Shown here in pieces: positions 17,946 through 26,478 of a stretch of DNA of 64,000 nucleotides. The DNA lies in contig JAFLBL010000003.1 in NCBI GenBank assembly GCA_017303855.1, positions 289,618 to 353,617 on the forward strand, given 5' to 3'. The notes under the pieces are model-generated. The model had not been told where the DNA came from. It did not search any database and saw only the letters and a program-made list of their open reading frames with translations. How positions within the stretch are numbered: position 1 is the stretch's first letter; each line of letters opens with the position of its first letter. Source of the DNA: Chitinophagales bacterium (lineage in GTDB: Bacteria; Bacteroidota; Bacteroidia; Chitinophagales; Chitinophagaceae). The translations under genes and the position numbers were made by a program.

Positions 17946-18758
17946 ATGAAAAAACAGCTTCTCACCCTTCTGGCCGCTTCACTGGCCATTGTATCCGCTC
18001 AAGCGCAACAGAAACAGGGAAAAGTAACCTATGACCGTACGGTGAAACTGCAAATCAGTTTTTCCGGTATGCCGGCCGGTATGGAACAGCAGATGCCCAG
18101 CAGCCGGACCGACAAATATGAACTGGTATTCGGAAATAATCAGTCGCTCTGGAAGCAGGCCGAACAGGAACCCGCTGACGATGCCACTTCCTTCGGAGGA
18201 GAAGGCATGCAGGTGCGCATGGTGGTAGCCGGCAACAATGATGTACTGTTCAGCAATTTTGACAATAACCGCAAAGTGGAAAAAAGGGAAATGTTTGACA
18301 AAACATTCATTATAGACGATACCATCACAAAGCTCAAATGGAAAATGACCGGGGAATCAAAATCAATACTGGATCATAATTGCATGAAGGCGGAAGCAGT
18401 GCGTATCAGCAAACGGATGACGATGAACATGGACAATGGAAAAATGGAAAGAAAGGAAATAGAGGATACCGCGAAAATTATCGCCTGGTTTGCGATGGAC
18501 ATTCCTGTATCCGCCGGCCCTTCTGAATTTCAGGGGCAGTTGCCCGGTCTGATCCTGGAAATGGATATCCGCAACGGTGACCAGGTATATAAAGCCAGCA
18601 GTATTTCCGAAACCGCGGATCTGACCGTACTGAAAGAACCCGCCGGAAAGAAAAAAATCACGGCAGAAGAATTTAAAACAGAGCGTGAGAAACTCATGAA
18701 AGAAATGCAGAAAAATATGCAGTCAGGAGGCCGGGGCATGCAAATCCGGATGAACTGA
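17946..18758 (+). CDS. GLPGLI-family secreted protein
   Basis: The 270-aa protein has a signal peptide (MKKQLLTLLAASLAIVSAQAQQ), an early beta-strand segment (GKVTYDRTVKLQISF), and a conserved FQGQLPGLILEMDI segment that gives the family its name. The C-terminus is charged (EREKLMKEMQKNMQ). GLPGLI proteins are common in Bacteroidota, and their role is unknown. The divergent two-component system and its likely binding repeats suggest it is a regulated target of that system. It ends before a strong terminator. Confidence 0.88.
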   Translation: MKKQLLTLLAASLAIVSAQAQQKQGKVTYDRTVKLQISFSGMPAGMEQQMPSSRTDKYELVFGNNQSLWKQAEQEPADDATSFGGEGMQVRMVVAGNNDVLFSNFDNNRKVEKREMFDKTFIIDDTITKLKWKMTGESKSILDHNCMKAEAVRISKRMTMNMDNGKMERKEIEDTAKIIAWFAMDIPVSAGPSEFQGQLPGLILEMDIRNGDQVYKASSISETADLTVLKEPAGKKKITAEEFKTEREKLMKEMQKNMQSGGRGMQIRMN

Positions 18759-18780
18759 TACCGCATCTTTATTTAACAGC

Positions 18781-18818
18781 AAACCCGGTCACCAGATTTC
18801 AAGGTGACCGGGTTTTTT
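18781..18818. terminator. Bidirectional rho-independent terminator
   Basis: Perfect 12-bp stem (AACCCGGTCACC and GGTGACCGGGTT) around a 9-nt loop, with six Ts on the plus strand and a shorter A-rich end on the other. It separates the convergent GLPGLI and LytTR genes. Confidence 0.9.
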
Positions 18819-18837
18819 CTGCTGTGTATACAAGATC

Positions 18838-19587
18838 TCAGGCAGCACCGAGCCTTAACCGGATCTCTTCCCTTTTTGACCTCGATACGGGGATTTCAAT
18901 TTTACTATTCGTTTCCAGGTATCCGGATGTACCGTCCTTATGCAGGCTTCGCACATGTGCCAGGTTGACCAGGTAGGATTGATGGCAGCGGAAAAACCGG
19001 GCAACCGGGAGAATGGATTCGAACTCATACAGTCCTTTTGAAACCGTTATTTTCTCTCCGTTTGCGAGGAAAAATAACGTGTAATTGTTCTTCGACTGAC
19101 AATACACGATATCGGCCAGATGCACATACCGGATTTCGCCCGACATCGGTAAGGCAATGGTTTCCATAACGGGCTGCGATCCGTCTATATGACTTGTCAG
19201 GTGTTTTACCTGCCTTTCCGACAACAGGGCGGCTGATTTCTCCTCGGCTTTCTTAACCGCCGTTTTTAATTCATCAATATCTATGGGCTTGAGCAAGTAA
19301 TCCAATGCCGAGTATTTAATGGCTTTAATGGCATAGCTGTCGTACGCTGTTACAAAAACCACATGAAAATTATACGACTTCAGCGCACTGAGCATTTCAA
19401 ACCCGTTTTTGCCAGGCATCTGAATATCCAGGAATACGATATCTGTTTCAATATTGGTAAGTACGTCAATCCCTTCTTCCGCATTGAACGCCGTACCCAC
19501 TACTTTTACGGAAGGACAGTGCTGACTAAGCAGAATTACCAGGTTGGTAACATTGTTTATTTCATCATCAATTACGACTGCTTTCAT
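18838..19587 (-). CDS. LytTR-family response regulator
   Basis: The 249-aa protein has a receiver domain (D54 in TDIVFLDIQMPG; VVFVTAYDSYAIKAIKYSALDYLLKP) and a C-terminal LytTR DNA-binding domain (IRYVHLADIVYCQSKNNYTLFFLANGEKITVSKGL, then FFRCHQSYLVNLAHVRSL). Its start overlaps the end of the kinase gene by 4 bp. Such pairs regulate cell-wall and extracellular functions. The direct targets cannot be inferred. Confidence 0.95.
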   Translation of the reverse strand: MKAVVIDDEINNVTNLVILLSQHCPSVKVVGTAFNAEEGIDVLTNIETDIVFLDIQMPGKNGFEMLSALKSYNFHVVFVTAYDSYAIKAIKYSALDYLLKPIDIDELKTAVKKAEEKSAALLSERQVKHLTSHIDGSQPVMETIALPMSGEIRYVHLADIVYCQSKNNYTLFFLANGEKITVSKGLYEFESILPVARFFRCHQSYLVNLAHVRSLHKDGTSGYLETNSKIEIPVSRSKREEIRLRLGAA

Positions 19588-21134
19588 AAAAACCAGTTTT
19601 TAAACTCAAACAGTACTTTGGTGCCCGGGGCGTCCGTTACGATTGTCAGGACAATCTCTCTTCCGTCATCCAGGTTATTTAATGACGCTATTCTTTCCTT
19701 TGTCAGCGACAGCCCGTATCCCTTGCCTGGTACGGGGTCTATCCATTGGCCACTGTCACACACTTCAACCGTAAAGCCATCTCCCGCTTTCATTATGATA
19801 ATATGTATAAATGCGCCTTCTTCCTGGCGGGAAACAGCATACTTTACCGCGTTTTCCACCACGGGTTGTATCAGCATCGGGGGAATATCGGTTTCAAACA
19901 GCGCAAGCGTTTCGTCAACCCGGAGCATGGTCTGAAAACGGAAACGGAGCTGTTCCAGTTGCAGGTATTTTTTCAGCAGTTCGATTTCTTCACCCAGATG
20001 TATAAACGCAGTTTCACTGTTCTTCAACGCGCCCCTGAGTAAAAAAGAAAAGCTATTCAGGTATTGGTTGGCTTCGTTTTTACGGTCATTGTTTACCAGT
20101 GACTGAATCGAATTCAGCGCATTAAAAATAAAATGCGGATTGAGTTGCGCCTGCAGGGCTTTGAATTTATACTGATGCAGCTCCTGTTTTCTTTTTTCTT
20201 TATTCCAGCGGATACGAAGCCGGATATACCCTGCCGTAAGCAGCAGTAATAAACCGGAAGCAATAAAACCAACCATGGCCGCCGGAGTGTTGTACCAGGC
20301 CGGTAATACCTGCAGGTTAATAATACCGGAGACATCAGCCCCCTTGTATTTTACTTCCAGCTGGTAGCGGGTGTTGCCACGGAACCCCTTCAGCAGGGTA
20401 AAATGCCCGGTCCGTTGCCAGTTACCGTTTGAGCCGGGTTCAATAAGCCGGTAGAAAATTATTGAATCTTCGTTCGAACCCTTGTCTTTAAACAACAGCT
20501 CCAGGCAGTCGCCGGCTTTTATTTTAAACAGCTCCGGGTACGTGTAGGGACTAAATTGATCTGCCTTATCCCTTTCAGCCGTCAGGTGTTTGCGTAAAGC
20601 CGTTAGTGTGGTATCCTTATTTTTTACAATACGGAAAAGGTCTATAGCCGGGACAACAGGCTCCCGCACTATTTCCAGTACCTGGAAACCAATACCCTTC
20701 TGATCGGTAAAGTGCAGCCGCAAAGAACTACCTGTTGCAAGCACGGTATCCAGCAGGTAATGCACCGAATCGCCGTTTTTTCCGGGTAAGTTGTACGTCC
20801 ACACCGGCTTGCTGCTCCCTGCATTTTCTACATGATAGCGGATCTGGCCGGGTTCCTGTTTTTTCCGGTTATACTTTGTATTCAGGGAACGAAGATCGGT
20901 ATACGTAAGTGATTGCCGGGTTACACCAACCCGTACATGCGGCGACAACACCGTCAGCCGGATATCAACCGCCCCTTCAGGAAAAAATGTAACCGTGTCT
21001 TTGAGAGTAGAGGCCGACTCCACAAAAAAGGGGAGATCTGCTATATACCCGATCCTGTTCATACCTGTATCGGATTGCGCCCGCAGGTCATGTATACTCA
21101 GTAAAAGCAGGAACGTATATATAGCATGTCTCAA
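19584..21134 (-). CDS. LytS-type sensor histidine kinase
   Basis: The 516-aa kinase has a signal peptide or first membrane segment, a long extracytoplasmic beta-rich sensor, one membrane segment (MVGFIASGLLLLLTAGYIRL) and then a His_kinase domain with phosphoacceptor near residue 334 (ALQAQLNPHFIFNALNSIQ) and a C-terminal ATPase with GYGLSLTKERIASLNN. Unlike many family members it has no beta-propeller sensor. It pairs with the LytTR regulator gene (4-bp overlap). Confidence 0.93.
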   Translation of the reverse strand: MRHAIYTFLLLLSIHDLRAQSDTGMNRIGYIADLPFFVESASTLKDTVTFFPEGAVDIRLTVLSPHVRVGVTRQSLTYTDLRSLNTKYNRKKQEPGQIRYHVENAGSSKPVWTYNLPGKNGDSVHYLLDTVLATGSSLRLHFTDQKGIGFQVLEIVREPVVPAIDLFRIVKNKDTTLTALRKHLTAERDKADQFSPYTYPELFKIKAGDCLELLFKDKGSNEDSIIFYRLIEPGSNGNWQRTGHFTLLKGFRGNTRYQLEVKYKGADVSGIINLQVLPAWYNTPAAMVGFIASGLLLLLTAGYIRLRIRWNKEKRKQELHQYKFKALQAQLNPHFIFNALNSIQSLVNNDRKNEANQYLNSFSFLLRGALKNSETAFIHLGEEIELLKKYLQLEQLRFRFQTMLRVDETLALFETDIPPMLIQPVVENAVKYAVSRQEEGAFIHIIIMKAGDGFTVEVCDSGQWIDPVPGKGYGLSLTKERIASLNNLDDGREIVLTIVTDAPGTKVLFEFKNWFL

Positions 21135-21203
21135 CCCGGATAAAAATTATTCAACTAAAATAGGTATAAGGTTCTACAGATGATCAAAGAATTTCAAAAG
21201 AAG

Positions 21204-21236
21204 CGGAACAGGTCGTTTGATTCAGGACCTGTTCCG
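21204..21236 (-). terminator. Rho-independent terminator of the Cys-rich lipoprotein gene
   Basis: CGGAACAGGTC and GACCTGTTCCG form a perfect 11-bp stem around an 11-nt loop and are followed on the minus strand by CTTCTTTTG. Confidence 0.7.
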
Positions 21237-21284
21237 GAAAAGTACTTACGGCCCTCAAAACAGTTGGTTTTTCAACAATACGTT

Positions 21285-21755
21285 TTATTCATATACAAGC
21301 GTCATCTTGCATTGATTACAGGTGCACTCGTAAGCGCTCGGCATTCCGGTATTCGGATCCACAATTACCCGTTCCCGGCAATCACAGGTACCTGTACAGT
21401 CTATCGTGATTTTTACACCCCTTACCACATTTTCCACTACTACAAAACTGCTTTTCGCACCTGTTTCAGTGGTGTACTCATAGGTATAAATAGAGCCCTG
21501 TGCAAAAGGCGTAGCCGTTACCTCGGTAATTTCCGCCGACTGGGCTTCGCCAAACGTATTGAGCACACTCTGCTTTAATTTGTCTTCCAGTGTACTCGCC
21601 TTTTTTTCACCGTCTGTCGTTACTGTACTTTTTCCGGCAACAATTTCCGGAGGCGGATTGGCGGTAATGATTTTATCCTGTTTACTGCAGGATTCAAGAG
21701 TGATAACAGCCAGGCTCAGCACCAGTACGGCTGTTAAAAAATGAAAACGTTTCAT
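21285..21755 (-). CDS. Cys-rich lipoprotein of unknown family
   Basis: The 156-aa product is a lipoprotein (signal with LESC lipobox at about residue 23), with a beta-strand-rich middle containing a YTYEYTTETG segment. The C-terminal 50 residues hold seven closely placed cysteines (CTGTCDCRERV...YECTCNQCKMT). Such spacing suggests disulphides or a metal site, for instance a rubredoxin-like knuckle, but I do not recognise the family. The gene stands alone between the LytS kinase and a 424-bp gene-free region. Confidence 0.6.
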   Translation of the reverse strand: MKRFHFLTAVLVLSLAVITLESCSKQDKIITANPPPEIVAGKSTVTTDGEKKASTLEDKLKQSVLNTFGEAQSAEITEVTATPFAQGSIYTYEYTTETGAKSSFVVVENVVRGVKITIDCTGTCDCRERVIVDPNTGMPSAYECTCNQCKMTLVYE

Positions 21756-22179
21756 GACTAGCGTTTTAAATGGTTAGTTGGATGCAGATTCAAAAAAGAC
21801 AGCGACCGTAACCCGTCTGTACATTATTTAACATCGGCCGGGCAGATTTTGCTTACTCAGTTGCATACCCGGTATACGGGTTTACAATGATATAACACAG
21901 TGCTGTTTCCAGCGCATTGCCTGAACTTTGGCAGCAGAGAGAAAATGGCTGTCCTGAACGAATAATAAATGATGTATGATCGAATAACAGTGTCCGGAAT
22001 AAATATAAATCACCTTTTCAGTTTATACATTGCAATTGTGAATCCGGTGGGTTTTACTGTGAATTCGGATATACCTCTAAAAAACTGTCCCGGCACCTGT
22101 CTGCCCATATCAGTCATGTGCTGATCTTTACTGGCAGACAGGCTGACGGGACAGCCATATAATTTTTTCACCTAATGTA
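21756..22179. other. 424-bp gene-free region
   Basis: I see no ORF of credible length. The stretch holds a short palindrome ACCCGgTATAcCGGGT at about 21868-21885 and the terminator described separately at its right end. Confidence 0.6.
22079..22154 (-). terminator. Long-stem rho-independent terminator
   Basis: Arms 22085-22105 and 22133-22154 are near-perfect inverted repeats of about 20 bp around a 27-nt loop; on the minus strand they are followed by six Ts. It terminates the 350-aa protein gene. Confidence 0.85.
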
Positions 22180-23232
22180 TTACCGCTTTTGTTGCGGTAC
22201 ATAGGTGTCCATATATCTTTTTACGGTATTGTTCCATCCATCGAGTGCCTGGGCTCTTTTCCTGTTCAGGTCGTTATTGGTGTTATTGTAACTGTTCACC
22301 CCTGCATTCATTTCATTTACCGCTTTGTTGTATTCATCCACATCCTGCTGGGTGCGGCTGGAAGCGGGTTTGGAGTCGAACTTCTTTTTAATTTTGTTGA
22401 AATTCTCTTCTTTCAACACGAAATCACTGATGGTGGCGCTTTTCTTTGCTTCTTCCTTATAAAAATTCAGCATATTCCGGCAGGCGGTTACCAGGGAAGC
22501 GTCGCCGGTATAGGGTTTCAGGTCTTTCAGTTTTGCAAGTCCTTCCTCCGCAAATGTCTGAAGGGAATTAATATTCTGCTCAATGCTGTTTACATTTTTC
22601 TTGGCCACCGCTTCCATCAGGTAGGCTTCCTGCTTATAGCTTTTAAAAAAGACCAGGTACACTTCATTATAGTGGTGCATCACATCGGAAGCCGTCTTCA
22701 TCTTGGCCTCCAGTTCAGATGTATTCTCCAGCAGTTTGATGTTGTTTTTTTCGGCAAAAACTTTCTGCATCTCGTTCTGCCGCTTACCCGCTTCGCGCAA
22801 TTTCTCGTTGGCCTTTTCCTGGGCCAGCATATACGCTTCCATCGCATCATAACTCTGCTCCGCGATTTCCTCCATATTCACGATTTTACTGAAGTCCTCA
22901 TTAAACACGCTGTTCAGGATTTTCAGATAGGCAACGGTGGTATCGCGGAAGGATTTATCTCCTTTATAAGGCGGCATACCCATGATGTTCATCCGCGTAT
23001 TATTAATGGCATCGAGTACCTCCAGGCGGCGTTTCTCTACTTTGCGGGCGCTTTTTCCGTGCGACATACTGCTGAGATAGACCATGTATTTCAAGGTCAG
23101 TTGTTCATTGGCTTTACCGATATAATCCAGGTACTCCACAGGCGTTTCAAAAGACTGGGCAATACCTTGTGCAGGTCTCGACAGGAAAAAGAAAAACAAA
23201 AGCGCGGGTACAAAACGAAAATAAATTCTCAT
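22180..23232 (-). CDS. Secreted helical protein with internal duplication (unknown family)
   Basis: The 350-aa product has a signal peptide (MRIYFRFVPALLFFFFLSRPAQGIAQ) and is otherwise almost wholly alpha-helical and charged. Two related segments are visible, MPPYKGDKSFRDTTVAYLKILNSVF near residue 80 and LKPYTGDASLVTACRNMLNFYKEE near 240, so the protein is an internal repeat. It resembles LIC11966-type surface proteins of Bacteroidota by composition, but I am not certain. It is encoded 14 nt downstream of the tail-specific protease gene, probably in the same transcript. Confidence 0.65.
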   Translation of the reverse strand: MRIYFRFVPALLFFFFLSRPAQGIAQSFETPVEYLDYIGKANEQLTLKYMVYLSSMSHGKSARKVEKRRLEVLDAINNTRMNIMGMPPYKGDKSFRDTTVAYLKILNSVFNEDFSKIVNMEEIAEQSYDAMEAYMLAQEKANEKLREAGKRQNEMQKVFAEKNNIKLLENTSELEAKMKTASDVMHHYNEVYLVFFKSYKQEAYLMEAVAKKNVNSIEQNINSLQTFAEEGLAKLKDLKPYTGDASLVTACRNMLNFYKEEAKKSATISDFVLKEENFNKIKKKFDSKPASSRTQQDVDEYNKAVNEMNAGVNSYNNTNNDLNRKRAQALDGWNNTVKRYMDTYVPQQKR

Positions 23233-23246
23233 ATAAAGTGGTTTAG

Positions 23247-25334
23247 TTAAGGTGTACGCAATTTAATTAAATCACAGAGTACCTGGAAGGCTTCCTGGAT
23301 ATAAATATCAGTTGCCAGGTCATCCAGCCATTGCTGATTGAGTTCACGGGCGTATTCATTATTAGAAAAAGCGGCCAGATCCGCTGTATGATTTCCTGGT
23401 TTGAACAGCTTGCCGGCAGCAAGCCCCGTTCCTTTTAAGGATTCCAGTTCGGTATCATTCTGACGGGCCCATTTTTCATAGTCATCCGGTTTTAGTGATA
23501 TCGTTTCCTGCCTGTTTCTGCGGGCAATCATCAGGGCAATGATCCGCTGTATATCCTTAAAGTTATCATCCCCTTTAATCCGGGAGGCACTTTTTGCTGC
23601 CAGGTCAGCTACCGGCAATGCCGGCAATGGTTTATAATAACTGTTCTTCGCCACTGGTTCCGTGCTGAGCACATTGGGCTGAAATTTTTCCCTGTACTCC
23701 AGTCCGTCAAACGCGTCAGGCAGTACCACATCGGGCTGCACCCCGTTCTTCTGTGCAGATTCTCCATTCAGTCTGTATAGTTTACCGGTAGTGATCTTTA
23801 CCATATCCCGGTTGAGGTCATGTTGTGCCGGCTTTCTGATCGTGGTATCCAGCGGAAACATTTGTTGCATGGTGGCTTTACCAAATGTAGGGCTGCCAAC
23901 AATCACGGCCCGGTTATAATCCTGCAGGGAAGCGGCAAGCATTTCGGAAGCGGATGCGCTTTGCCCGTTGACCAGTAACAACATGGGGCCAGAATAAATG
24001 GTGCCCCGGTTAGGATCTTTCAGGTAGACAATTTTGGGCTCTTTTGTTTTAATACCGGCCTCGGGACCTTCATCTACAAAAATGCCGATCATTTCCATGG
24101 CTTCTCCTACCGATCCGCCACCATTGTACCGCACATCAAGTATCAGCCCGTCTATATTCTCCTTCTTCAGTTTTACAATTTCCTTTGCTACATCATTGGC
24201 GCAGCTGGAACCGGTTTCATTTTCCCATTCCGTATAGAATCCGGGTAATAAAATGTAGCCGATCTTTTTTTCGCCGGCTAGTACAAACCCTTTCACCACA
24301 TTTTCTTCATTCTGGATTTTCTCCTTGCGCAGCATGGTGGTCTTAATCGTACCATCCGCTTTCTGCACTTTCATAATTACTTTTCCATCTCTTGATTTTT
24401 CCATTTCCTCATAGGCTTCTTCCAGGCTCAGCCCCGTCATTTCCTTATTTTCCTTTCCTTCCCAATGAATACTCAGGACCACATCCCCTTTATTCAGGTC
24501 ACCGGATTTCCAGGCCGGGCCGCCCGGTGCCAGCTTATCCACTGTAATCTGGCCTTTTTCATTTTCATCCAGATCCAGGCCCAGCGACAGGGCTTCTGTA
24601 CTCAGTTGTTCCTGAAATTCCTGTTTACCCTGTGGTGAAAAATAACTGGTATGCGGATCAAAGCAACCGGCCAGCGCATCCAGGTAGAGTTCCATACAAT
24701 AGCCTTCAATACCGGTCGTATGTTCCTGTATTCTTTTTAGCTGGCGGCTTTCATTCTTTTTTATTTGTTCCCTGACCCGTTGTTCATTGCCAGATAGAAT
24801 TGTTTTAATAGTTGTTTTACCTGTACTATCCAGCGAACTGATATCATACAAGACATCCAGGGCCCTGAACTTCAGGTAGCGGTTCCACCGTGATACAAGG
24901 GCCTGCACATCGGCTGCAAAAACAAAAACATCTTTTCTACCCGTGCTGATGGATTCTGTCGCGGTAAAATCAAACGGCTTTGCCGTCAGTTTTTGTAAAA
25001 TGGAGTCTGCTCTTTTTACCGCCCGCTGATACAGTACGGAAAACTGAGTATAAAAAGCCCATTCACGGGAATTCAATTCATCGTCCAGCCGGACGTTGAA
25101 TGACTGCAGCTGTTTAAATTCCGAATCCGTAAATAACAACCGGCGTTCATCGGCACGGTTAATAACCGACGTAAACAGGCGATGTGAAAAACTGTCATCC
25201 ACGGCTCGGGGCGACAAGTGATTCAGTTCAATCATCCGTTTTACAAGCAGGGCTTTTTGCTGAACAGGCGCATATTGCGAACGGGCTGTTTGTACAAAAA
25301 CAAACACGAGCAGGAATACAGGAACAGGTTTCAT
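23247..25334 (-). CDS. prc: Tail-specific (C-terminal processing) S41 protease with PDZ domain
   Basis: I use ATG 25334 (MKPVPVFLL), which begins a signal peptide; the frame extends 8 codons further. The protein of about 695 aa has an N-terminal helical region, a PDZ domain (EKGQITVDKLAPGGPAWKSGDLNKGDVVLSI), and the S41 catalytic core with ILDVRYNGGG, the nucleophile-bearing QSASASEMLAA and the lysine of FGKATMQ. The C-terminal DUF3340-like helical domain is present. Prc-type periplasmic proteases trim lipoproteins and peptidoglycan hydrolases. It precedes the helical secreted protein gene. Confidence 0.93.
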   Translation of the reverse strand: MKPVPVFLLVFVFVQTARSQYAPVQQKALLVKRMIELNHLSPRAVDDSFSHRLFTSVINRADERRLLFTDSEFKQLQSFNVRLDDELNSREWAFYTQFSVLYQRAVKRADSILQKLTAKPFDFTATESISTGRKDVFVFAADVQALVSRWNRYLKFRALDVLYDISSLDSTGKTTIKTILSGNEQRVREQIKKNESRQLKRIQEHTTGIEGYCMELYLDALAGCFDPHTSYFSPQGKQEFQEQLSTEALSLGLDLDENEKGQITVDKLAPGGPAWKSGDLNKGDVVLSIHWEGKENKEMTGLSLEEAYEEMEKSRDGKVIMKVQKADGTIKTTMLRKEKIQNEENVVKGFVLAGEKKIGYILLPGFYTEWENETGSSCANDVAKEIVKLKKENIDGLILDVRYNGGGSVGEAMEMIGIFVDEGPEAGIKTKEPKIVYLKDPNRGTIYSGPMLLLVNGQSASASEMLAASLQDYNRAVIVGSPTFGKATMQQMFPLDTTIRKPAQHDLNRDMVKITTGKLYRLNGESAQKNGVQPDVVLPDAFDGLEYREKFQPNVLSTEPVAKNSYYKPLPALPVADLAAKSASRIKGDDNFKDIQRIIALMIARRNRQETISLKPDDYEKWARQNDTELESLKGTGLAAGKLFKPGNHTADLAAFSNNEYARELNQQWLDDLATDIYIQEAFQVLCDLIKLRTP

Positions 25335-25442
25335 AACAGTATACGTGTGAAGAAGCATGAATATAAATAATTAATATTATTTATTCATGAACAAGGACCC
25401 GATTATTTCCTGATTTTACAAATTTTCAGGGACGGATTTCGG

Positions 25443-25450
25443 TAAATTTG
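25443..25450 (+). promoter_or_regulatory. Probable -7 promoter box for the YitT gene
   Basis: TAAATTTG fits TAnnTTTG and lies 22 bp before the ATG at 25473, in the divergent gap between the protease and YitT genes. It supports the first ATG rather than the internal one. Confidence 0.5.
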
Positions 25451-25472
25451 GTAAAATCAACAGTTGTAATAT

Positions 25473-26450
25473 ATGAAGTCATTACTGCGTAAACTGATAG
25501 CCTCAACAGCCCGGAAAGAGATGATCAGTAAAAACATGAAGAATGACCAGATTACACCTTATCAGTTAGCAAAGGGTTACCGCGCCATCACCATTACCGC
25601 AAAACGATATATGCGTGACCTGATGCTGATGACGGCCGGTGTATTTTCCGCGGCCTTTGGTTTTAAAGGCTTTCTGCTGACCAATGAATTTATTGATGGC
25701 GGGGCAACCGGTATTTCCCTGCTGGTTTCGTTTCTTACAGATATTCCCCTGGCCCTGCTGATCCTCTGCGTAAATATTCCCTTTATAATACTCGGGTATA
25801 AGACGATGGGAAGCACATTCGCCATCAAAACGGTAATTGCCATCAGCGGGCTTGCAACCGTCTTGGCCACTGTCAGTTTCCCCAATGTTACAAACGACAA
25901 CCTGTTAGTGGCCATTTTCGGTGGTTTTTTCCTGGGTGCCGGTATCGGTCTCAGCGTAAGAGGAGGGGCGGTAATCGACGGTACAGAAATCCTGGCTATC
26001 TGGCTCAGCCGCAAACTCGGCACCACCATCGGGGACATCATCATTATCATCAACGTAATTATATTTTCCGCGGCGGCCTATTTTCTGTCCATTGAAATTG
26101 CCCTGTATTCCATGATCACCTATCTCGCCGCTTCCAAAACGCTCGATTTCATTGTTGAGGGTATTGAAGAATACATTGGTGTAACCATTGTTTCCTCCCA
26201 CAGTGAGGAAATACGCCAGATGATCATTGATAAAATGGGCCGGGGCTGTACGGTGTACAGCGGCAAGAAAGGCTATGGCAAAAAAGGAGAAACCAAAGAT
26301 GTGGACATCATTTATACCGTCATCACCCGGCTTGAAATCAATAAACTCAATACCGAAATTGAAAAAATTGAACCGGATACGTTTGTCGTGATGAGCTCGG
26401 TAAAAGACACCAAGGGCGGCATGATTAAGAAAAGGCCGCTGAAGCATTAA
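25473..26450 (+). CDS. YitT-family membrane protein (DUF2179)
   Basis: The 325-aa product has five or six membrane segments (for example DLMLMTAGVFSAAFGFKGFLL, FINEFIDGGATGISLLVSF) and a C-terminal cytoplasmic DUF2179 domain (GVTIVSSHSEEIRQMIIDKMGRGCTVYSGKKGYGKKGETKDVDIIYTVITRLEINKL). YitT proteins are common, with an uncertain transport role. The start at 25473 could be an over-extension; an internal ATG occurs at residue 22 (MKNDQITPY). Confidence 0.9.
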   Translation: MKSLLRKLIASTARKEMISKNMKNDQITPYQLAKGYRAITITAKRYMRDLMLMTAGVFSAAFGFKGFLLTNEFIDGGATGISLLVSFLTDIPLALLILCVNIPFIILGYKTMGSTFAIKTVIAISGLATVLATVSFPNVTNDNLLVAIFGGFFLGAGIGLSVRGGAVIDGTEILAIWLSRKLGTTIGDIIIIINVIIFSAAAYFLSIEIALYSMITYLAASKTLDFIVEGIEEYIGVTIVSSHSEEIRQMIIDKMGRGCTVYSGKKGYGKKGETKDVDIIYTVITRLEINKLNTEIEKIEPDTFVVMSSVKDTKGGMIKKRPLKH

Positions 26451-26478
26451 TGGTCTTTCGCAAACAACGGCATCTTCA

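Noticed and set aside
22189..23250. A 353-codon open frame on the plus strand, opposite the helical secreted-protein gene
   Set aside because: The minus-strand gene has a signal peptide, normal composition and a matching terminator; the opposing frame is a hydrophobic shadow without a family.
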